From Ceratorhiza oryzae-sativae (lineage: Eukaryota; Basidiomycota; Agaricomycetes; Cantharellales; Ceratobasidiaceae), in the NCBI GenBank assembly GCA_030998015.1, contig JARWMV010000249.1, positions 496,001-560,000 of the forward strand: a stretch of 64,000 bases of DNA, given 5' to 3'. Positions 56,936 to 64,000 of this stretch are shown here, in pieces. Below the pieces are notes generated by a model. That model was not told the origin of the DNA. It did not search any database and worked only from the letters and a program-made list of their open reading frames with translations. Each line of letters begins with the position of its first letter. Position 1 is the stretch's first letter. A program made the translations under genes and the position numbers.

Positions 56936-59900
56936 ATGCCGCCACGCAAAGTGCCGTCGCGCAAGGGTGCTCCGTCGGCCACGCCTGCTCCTGCGCCGTC
57001 GACGTCTGGGCCGCCGACTGCTGCTGCTCCCCCACGTTCGGCCCCCGCTTCGGCCCCACTTCCAACAGCCGTACAGAGCTCCGGCGATGAACACACAGAG
57101 CAACTACGCCGCGAGGGGCTCGCAGAATGGGAAGAAATGAGCAGGCCAAATTGGAAAGGAATTGGCCTCATGGATCCTATCAAAAGTGTCGAGGTGAGTG
57201 GCCTGCTTGCTTCCACCAAAACTACGGTCATCGAGCTCTTGTAGGACAAATGGCTCCTCTTGCCAGCCTTTCTCAAAGTCAAAGGTCTCGTCAAACAACA
57301 CATCGACTCGTTCAACTATTTTGTCAACGTAGACCTCGGTAATATTCTCAAGGCGAATAACAAGGTCCTCTCCGACGTAGACCCAAAATTTTGGCTCAAG
57401 TACACCGGGATTCATGTCGGAATGCCAACTCGGAATGACGACTCGATCGACAAATTTGTGACACCACACGAGTGCCGGTTACGAGATACGACCTACGCCG
57501 CAACTATCTCTGTGGACGTTCAGTACACCAGAGGGAACGTGATTGTGCGAAGAAAGGGTGTGCCGATCGGACGCCTGCCGATCATGTTGAGGAGCAGCAA
57601 GTGTGTGTTGGCGGGGCAGAGTGAGGCTGCCCTGGCGCGAATGACCGAGTGCCCGTTGGATCCCGGCGGTTACTTTATCGTCAAGGGCACAGAAAAGGTT
57701 ATCCTTGTTCAAGAACAGCTTAGCAAGAACCGAATTATTGTCGAGACCGATCCAGTCAAGGGCATTGTCCAAGCCTCGGTTACCTCGTGAGTATTCTCAC
57801 GGCTCTTGTCGTCAACGCTCACACAAACGGCAGCTCGACCCATGAACGCAAATCTAAAACATACGTTCTTATGAAAAACAATCGAATATACCTCCGTCAC
57901 AATTCGATCAACGAGATATTCCGTCTGTATCGCACTCAAGGCCATGGGGATCCAATCAGACAAGGAAATTCTTCTCCTTTGCGCCGGCTCGACTGAAGCA
58001 CATAAATCGGCATTCGCCCCCAACCTTGAAGACTGTGCTCTAGCCGGGGTGTTTACCTCTCGCCAGGCCCTGGAATACATTGGCTCAAGAGTCAAGGTCA
58101 CGAGAAAAGGCTTCCAACCTGGGGCTGGGGCAAGGCGACCTGCCTGGGAAGAAGCGATGGAGGCACTCGCGACTATTGTGCTGGCTCATGTCGAAGTAAC
58201 TGGTATGGACTTTCGTCACAAAGCGATTTATGTTGCGACTATGACCAGGAGGGTGCTTATGGCTATGGCCGATGAAAAACTTGTGGACGATAGGGACTAT
58301 GTTGGGAATAAACGATTAGAATTGTGCGGGTTCTTCTTCATACTCTCCCTTCCATGGCTAAACTCGTATCCATAGAGCTGGTCAACTACTCTCCCTCCTT
58401 TCGAAGATGTTTTCAAGACGTTCAACCAGAACCTTAAATCAAACATCGACAAAGTCCTCAAGAAGCCTAGTCGAACCTCCGAGTTCGATGCCTACCAGTC
58501 TTTACTCTTCCACAGCGACCTTATTACAAGTGCATTTGTAAGGGCCATATCGACCGGGAACTGGAGTCTTAAGCGATTCAAGATGGAACGTGCCGGTGTG
58601 ACGCACGTGTTATCTCGGTCCGTCTCGTATCATTCTCCAGTTCTGACTCTATCTGACGCCGAGCGCGATGAGCGTAGACTGAGCTTCATCTCGGCTCTCG
58701 GAATGATGACCCGTATCAGCAGTCAGTTCGAAAAGACTCGCAAGGTGTCTGGCCCTCGCGCCCTCCAGCCGAGCCAATGGGGTATGCTCTGCACAAGTGA
58801 TACTCCCGAGGGCGAGGCGTGCGGGTTGGTCAAAAATCTAGCGCTCATGACGCATATTACGACTGACGTCGACGAAGGGCCAATCAAGAAGATTGCTTTT
58901 ATGCTGGGTGTCGAAGGCAGGTCAATTCTATCCTAACCCTATCTGGTTATTGATCTAGCTGGTTCAGACATCGTGCTCTCAACCGGAGCTGAGATATACA
59001 CACCACATACATTTGTCGTAAACGTAAACGGGTCTATCATTGGCCTGACAAGATTCCCTGCGAGATTTGTCGCCAACTTCCGAAAGCTGAGACGAAGCGG
59101 ACGAATTAGCGAGTTTATCAGCGTGTATATCAATCATCATCACCACACGGTGCATATTGCGTCGGATGGTGGCAGGATTTGTCGACCCATGATTATTGTG
59201 GAGAATCAACAACCAAGAGTACGGACAGAGCATATCAACGTACGTTATTTCTTCTCTGTAGCACGCACTAGCTTATTTAGGGAGATTAGTTATTGAAAAG
59301 AGGGGTGGTTACCTTTGATGATTTCCTCAAAAAGGGTCTCATCGAGTATCTCGACGTAAACGAAGAAAACGACTCGCATATTGCGCTTTACGAATCTTCA
59401 ATCGAAGCATCTACCACCCATCTCGAAATCGAACCGTTCACTATTCTCGGCGCTGTGGCTGGGCTGATTCCATACCCACATCATAACCAGTCCCCGCGCA
59501 ATACCTACCAATGTGCCATGGGTAAACAATCCATCGGAGCCATTGGGTACAACCAACTCAACAGGATCGATACGCTATTATATTTGAGCGTGTACCCTCA
59601 GCAGCCTATGGTCAAGACCAAGACAATCGAACTCATTGGCTACGACAAATTGCCGGCCGGTCAGAATGCTACAGTCGCTGTGATGAGCTATTCGGGGTAC
59701 GATATTGAAGACGCGCTGATTCTGAACAAGGTGAGTTTAGCACCGTTCAAACTATGAAGTGAAATGATCGATCCTCATGGGATTTAGGCGAGCTTGGACA
59801 GGGGGTATGGAAGATGCCAAGTGTTAAGAAAGAATGCAACTCTGATCAGAAAATATCCGAACGGAACGTGAGTGCAACCGTGTTTAATTCGCTACTCTTG

Positions 59901-61328
59901 GGATTAAATAACCTCGACATAGATTCGACCGGCTCGCGGATGCTCCACGCGAAGCGGATGGTTCTGTTCAAAAGCGTTACGATATCATCCAAGCGGATGG
60001 GATTGCTGGCGTAGGAGAACGTGTGGATCCGGGCGACGTCTATGTCAACAAACAATCACCCGTAAACGCCAATGACAACACCTTCAATACTGGTCAAGGC
60101 GCAGCAGCATCCATCTCGTATCGAAATACGCCCATGTCGTACAAATCGCCGATACCTGGATATGTGGACAAGGTGCTGTTGACGGATACAGATAATGATC
60201 AGACATTGGTCAAGGTATTGTTGCGGCAGACCAGGCGACCAGAGCTTGGCGACAAGTTCTCGTCGAGGCACGGACAAAAAGGTGTTTGTGGGTTGATTGT
60301 TAACCAGGAGGATATGCCGTTTAACGACCAGGGCATCAATCCCGGTAAGTCTGTAATGTGGTATACGATGGATTCGAATAGTTGACTTTCGACGCATAGA
60401 TACAATCATGAACCCTCATGGATTCCCGTCCCGCATGACTGTCGGCAAGATGATCGAATTACTGGCAGGAAAGGTGGGTATATGCAGTCTTTTAGGACGA
60501 ACTGTAGCCTGACAAGTTCACTTAGGCTGGAGTACTGTCTGGATCTTTACAGTATGGAACGGCATTTGGAGGATCCAAGGTGCGCCAAGTCAGTTCTTCA
60601 AAATTGCAGTGTAATTAAAAACACGCTAGGTGGAGGACATGTCTCGCATCCTTATCGAATACGGTTTCAGCTACGCCGGAAAGGACATGCTTACAAGTGG
60701 TATTACTGGAGAGCCTATGGAAGCATATGTTTACTTTGGCCCAATTTACTACCAGGTTTGCATATTTTCTCACTCCGAAATAATTGCATTAATTCACAGT
60801 TGCCTACTTAGAAACTCAGTAAGTTTAAGTAGTACGTTCCAGATATCCAACACTAACGGTTCCCAGAACACATGGTTATGGACAAGATGCATGCTCGTGC
60901 CAAGTACGTTCCTATATTCTCCGTATAATTTGATTTTAACCGGCCGAGCAGGGGTCCCCGCGCCGTGCTTACCCGACAACCCACGGAAGGTCGATCCCGC
61001 GACGGTGGTCTCCGGCTTGGTGAAATGGAGCGAGATTGCTTGATCGGATATGGCGCCACTCAGCTACTACTTGAGCGACTCATGATCTCCTCCGACGCAT
61101 TCGAGATCAACGCGTGCGAGACTTGCGGATTAATGGGGTACAACGGCTGGTGCCCGTACTGCAAGAGTTCGAAAAAGGTTGCCAAATTGACGATACCATA
61201 TGCAGCCAAGTTGTTGTTCCAAGAATTGACGTGAGTACAGTTGGAAGTTGTTTTTTTTATATTGCACGAGTTGAATATTGCCCAGTGCTATGAATGTTTT
61301 ACCACGACTGGTCCTCGAAGACGCCTAG
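56936..61328 (+). CDS. RPC2: DNA-directed RNA polymerase III, second-largest subunit
   Basis: Many short exons from ATG 56936 ([20 protein letters not shown]) to the TAG at 61326-61328. Pol III-type signatures are [119 protein letters not shown] and [20 protein letters not shown] (active-site hybrid-binding region). [40 protein letters not shown] and the zinc site [16 protein letters not shown] come last, with [19 protein letters not shown] at the end. The N-terminal Pro/Ala-rich extension is unusual. With the largest subunit it forms the catalytic cleft that makes tRNA, 5S rRNA and U6. RNA Pol II RPB2 is excluded by the [12 protein letters not shown] and [10 protein letters not shown] blocks. 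Confidence 0.95.
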
Positions 61329-61759
61329 CCAGCAATAGGACTGGAAGGGCTTTAGCTATTTGGGGTATATTTTATGCATTTGAGCCTTAAGTTCCGCGTG
61401 TTGTGTAAATACAACCAATTGCTATCGTTGTATTATGAAGTTCGAGCCGAGTCTTTAACAGATTGTTCCATTTGCGAGGCACCACGAGCCCACTTGGCCT
61501 CTAATTAAACACTCGAGTTCAAGTGGCACTCTGGCGTTTCATTGAACTACAGCTAATCTATACATGTTCTCTCTCGTCCACCCATGAGTCGCCCCGAAGC
61601 AAGCTTTATTCCCGGATTCTTCATGTGCTTGAGACCTATGAGCATAAATTCGTCAGCCCCACTGCTGTCGCCTGCGTGACATTATTGAGTGTACCACAAT
61701 CCGCTGAGCGCGGGGGCAGATATCCATAGCTTGTTGAACAATGAGCAAGTTGTGAGCTT
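61329..61759. other. 3' flank of RPC2
   Basis: AT-rich sequence downstream of RPC2. No gene called; the 3' end of the small secreted-protein gene on the minus strand may reach into it. Confidence 0.4.
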
Positions 61760-62058
61760 TGCCCAATCCAGCCTCGTCTGCGTACATCGGTACAATACAA
61801 AGGGTAGTAGGCATGGTCAAAAAATTGGGACTGTCGGTGGTGGTTCCAAAAACGGACGCCGCTGGTGCGCCACGATTAGCTCCAATCTGCGTCGTAAAGT
61901 GGTTGGTTGAAGCCTGGCGAATGCATGATGGGAGGCCAACTTACCCCTATACTAATCGGCTGCCCTTGATTTGGATTGGGCTCTGCTCTCAGGAAGACCG
62001 CTGCATGGGTTGAAGTGACCAGACTGAGGGCAGTGAGTGCAAGGCGCAAGTAGAGCAT
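61760..62058 (-). CDS. Small secreted protein, partial model
   Basis: ATG 62058 gives MLYLRLALTALSLVTSTHA, a classical signal peptide with an AxA-like cleavage site (STHA/AVF). The mature start is AVFLRAEPNPNQGQPISIG, then a GTAAGT donor at about 61945 and an acceptor near 61893 leading into GANRGAPAASVFGTTTDSPN. The 3' end is not certain. Small secreted proteins of this sort include effectors, hydrophobin-like and uncharacterised exported proteins; the Cys pattern visible here is too sparse to decide. Divergent from the E2 gene, about 800 bp apart. Confidence 0.5.
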
Positions 62059-62856
62059 GATGATGTGGTGGAGACCTCCATTGAATGCTCCATGGTACTT
62101 ATAACTCACCAGCGCAATCGCTTTGTGAATTCACCCTCTGATAAATCACCTTTGGTCTTACTGTTCTCGTGGCACACAATAAGCCGAAATAATTCGCTCT
62201 GGGCTAATTTCAACCGTAACAACATGCATATGATCAAGCTTCGTCTCGTGTAGAGTTTCCTATTGTGACGAATGGATGTTTCTAGCCGCTGCTATACAGG
62301 AAGGATACAAACATGAACAGACGATTGCTTGGTTCTCCGCAGCATCTCAACAAAGTTATATGCGGGGATTTCGGGAATATCTGGCCTTGAGGACGCAGAA
62401 ATAGACCAAAGTTCGACCGGTAATTTTCCTACTAATAAAGACGCTCACTATACTACACCCGTGACAGCTGAGGTTGTTTTATTCTCCGTCGACATTGATG
62501 ATAGCAGCAGGAAGATAAATTGAAATAATTTTACTTCGGCGGGTCACCACAAATGGTATTCGGCCGCGCTCTTCCCATCTCTTTGGTTGGGTGTCCCAAA
62601 TGGACACCTGGCACCCGAGCCCTGGAGTCATTAGAAGCTCTCCGGCTGCTCAAACCTGATCGCCCAGGCTCGAGGCACACCTTGAATGGTTGACACGCGA
62701 CCCCTAGTCATGTGACCTTTCACGTGACGGCGAAGCGTGAAGTCTACAGGGAACCCAACTTTGTCCGCCTACCACCACGATCCCTTTTCCCATCTCGATT
62801 GCTTCTGCGCAACTCACCTTCGCGAACCCAAGGCACCAAAAAGCTCAGACTCAAAA
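62059..62856. promoter_or_regulatory. Divergent promoter, secreted protein / E2
   Basis: About 800 bp between start codons. The 5' leader of the E2 gene (about 62740-62856) is CT/CA-rich. No convincing additional gene. Confidence 0.45.
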
Positions 62857-63858
62857 ATGGTATGTCATTTTTATACTCTCGAGATTCAGGATCTGAACGA
62901 ACGAACCTCCTCAACAGGTCAGCCCTGCCGCCTTCCGCAAACTCGTCAAGGAGATCACTCTGCTTCGCAATGAGCCTCCAGAGGGCATAAGGGTGATCAC
63001 AAATGAAGAGAACATGCTGGATGTAACTGGAATTATCGCTGGCCCTGGTACGTTATCTCTACCATCCTCTACGCACATTCTCGCTCACCAGGTCCAAACC
63101 AACTAGAGGGAACACCGTATGCTGGCGGCTACTTCCATGTTCGCTTTTCGTTCGGAGATGACTTCCCGGCAGCACCACCACGGGCCGCCATGCTGACTAA
63201 AATATTTCATCCCAACGTCTCTCGCTCGGGCGAGATTTGCGTCAATACGCTGAAGAAAGACTGGAAGCCGACGTACGGGCTCGGTCATATCCTTGTCACG
63301 ATCAAATGCCTGTTGATCTATCCGAATCCGGAGAGTGCATTGGATGAAGAAAGTGGGAAACTCCTTTTGGAGGACTGGGATGAATTTTGTGGAAGGGCAA
63401 AGATGTGGACATCGGTGCATGCTACGCCCAAGGTCAGTCCACCCGATCTGTGGGTATTTCGGATGAATAACATCTTTGTGTCGCCGATGCAGGTTCCTCC
63501 GGCAGAATTCAACACGCCTTCGTCATCCAAGCCCGTCCAGGCCGCAGCTCCTGTTCCAACACCAACTGCACCTGCCGCCATCACAAACGTCCAGGCATCG
63601 GCCGCGCCCGCCCCTAGCCTTAAATCCAAACTTGACTCCACGCCAGCAACCCAAACACCACAGGCGCCACTGCAGCCATCTGCGGCCAATAATGCCTCCC
63701 CTCCTCTCGCGATGCCTGTTCCGTCAGCCACTGCCGCTGGAACTGAGAATGGCAACGTCGAAGGGGCAAAGAAAGAAGGTGCCGTGCCTGCCACCAAAAC
63801 CAAGAGGGCTGCGACTGGTGGAGTTGAGAAGAAGAAGAAGGCTCTGAAGAGGCTGTGA
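62857..63858 (+). CDS. Ubiquitin-conjugating enzyme E2, UBE2S-like, with basic C-terminal tail
   Basis: The ATG (62857-62859) stands alone before an intron (62860-62917); exon 2 (62918-63047) opens [20 protein letters not shown]. Exon 3 begins at 63092. The UBC fold shows [20 protein letters not shown], then [20 protein letters not shown] and [10 protein letters not shown] with the catalytic Cys, then [20 protein letters not shown] and [16 protein letters not shown]. This pattern is UBE2S rather than other E2s. A long Ala/Pro/Thr linker ends in [14 protein letters not shown], like the basic C-terminal APC/C-docking peptide of animal UBE2S. It should extend Lys11-type chains with the anaphase-promoting complex. 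A 60-nt GT-AG segment (63433-63492) is in frame without a stop, so it may be an optional intron. Confidence 0.9.
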
Positions 63859-64000
63859 GTTGCTTGGGATTGGTTTCATGTACATATGTATCCCTTAGCT
63901 CTTGGTTTGGATGTCATTATGCATTTTGTTTTGTTAGCTTTTCTTCATGGGCGTGAGAATTACATGTAACTATGATACACATTAACACATTAGTTTTATC
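63859..64000. other. 3' flank of the E2 gene
   Basis: T-rich sequence after the stop, with no gene before the window ends. It probably contains the polyadenylation region. Confidence 0.4.

Noticed and set aside
56639..57103. Minus-strand 154-codon frame overlapping the RPC2 start
   Set aside because: Its upstream half is antisense to RPC2 exon 1; only the part below 56857 resembles F-box sequence and is kept as a relic.
56936..61328. Second-largest subunit of RNA polymerase II or I
   Set aside because: The N-terminal [20 protein letters not shown] block and the C-terminal end match the Pol III subunit.

Overview
The window looks like nuclear DNA of a filamentous basidiomycete, most probably an agaricomycete close to Rhizoctonia/Ceratobasidiaceae. 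Reasons: genes are broken by many 34-90 bp GT-AG introns, genes lie densely on both strands, and the families present are typical of such fungi (WOPR regulator, FucP-like sugar transporter, MYND-SET protein, F-box/LRR proteins, SGNH hydrolase, Tad1-type LINE). The species call is inference; no rRNA or species marker is present.

The first 13.5 kb is a nested repeat region. Two diverged inverted repeats (about 1467-1627 and 5800-5938) enclose a convergent gene pair: a cargo-like gene (2029-4224) and a Tc1/mariner-type DDE transposase (5541 to 4309, minus). To the right lie two copies of a foldback element (6009-6171 and 13313-13466, opposite orientation). Between them sits a full-length Tad1-like LINE (6321-13030) with a 15-bp target-site duplication and an ATGA stop/start overlap between its two ORFs. 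A 229-bp MITE is inserted in LINE ORF2 and has a same-length sister at 52170-52398. The interval from about 3.25 to 8.45 kb is almost free of CpG, and the disabling changes seen in these elements (four TGA stops, transposase E to K, RT motif A D to N) all fit CpG to TpG/CpA decay.

13.7-25 kb is ordinary gene space: a classical thioredoxin followed by a tandem paralogue with a WNNAC active site, an OTU deubiquitinase (minus), a FucP-like MFS transporter, an arrestin-like protein and a Ran1/Ksp1-like kinase. 25-36 kb holds a WOPR (Gti1/Pac2) regulator, a long gene-poor stretch, a SET5-like MYND-SET protein divergent from mitochondrial dihydrolipoamide dehydrogenase, and an otubain. 37-52 kb holds a MYND protein, uncharacterised genes, an SGNH hydrolase-like membrane protein, a GNAT acetyltransferase and two NTF2/SnoaL-like paralogues. 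52.9-64 kb holds an F-box/LRR gene and a decayed relative, the second-largest subunit of RNA polymerase III, a small secreted protein and a UBE2S-like E2 with an APC/C-docking-type C-terminus.

There is no operon logic. The links are thematic: several ubiquitin-pathway genes (OTU protease, otubain, F-box protein, UBE2S-like E2), redox/energy genes (two thioredoxins, LPD) and a transposon nest showing CpG-directed decay. No tRNA, rRNA or CRISPR array was recognised.
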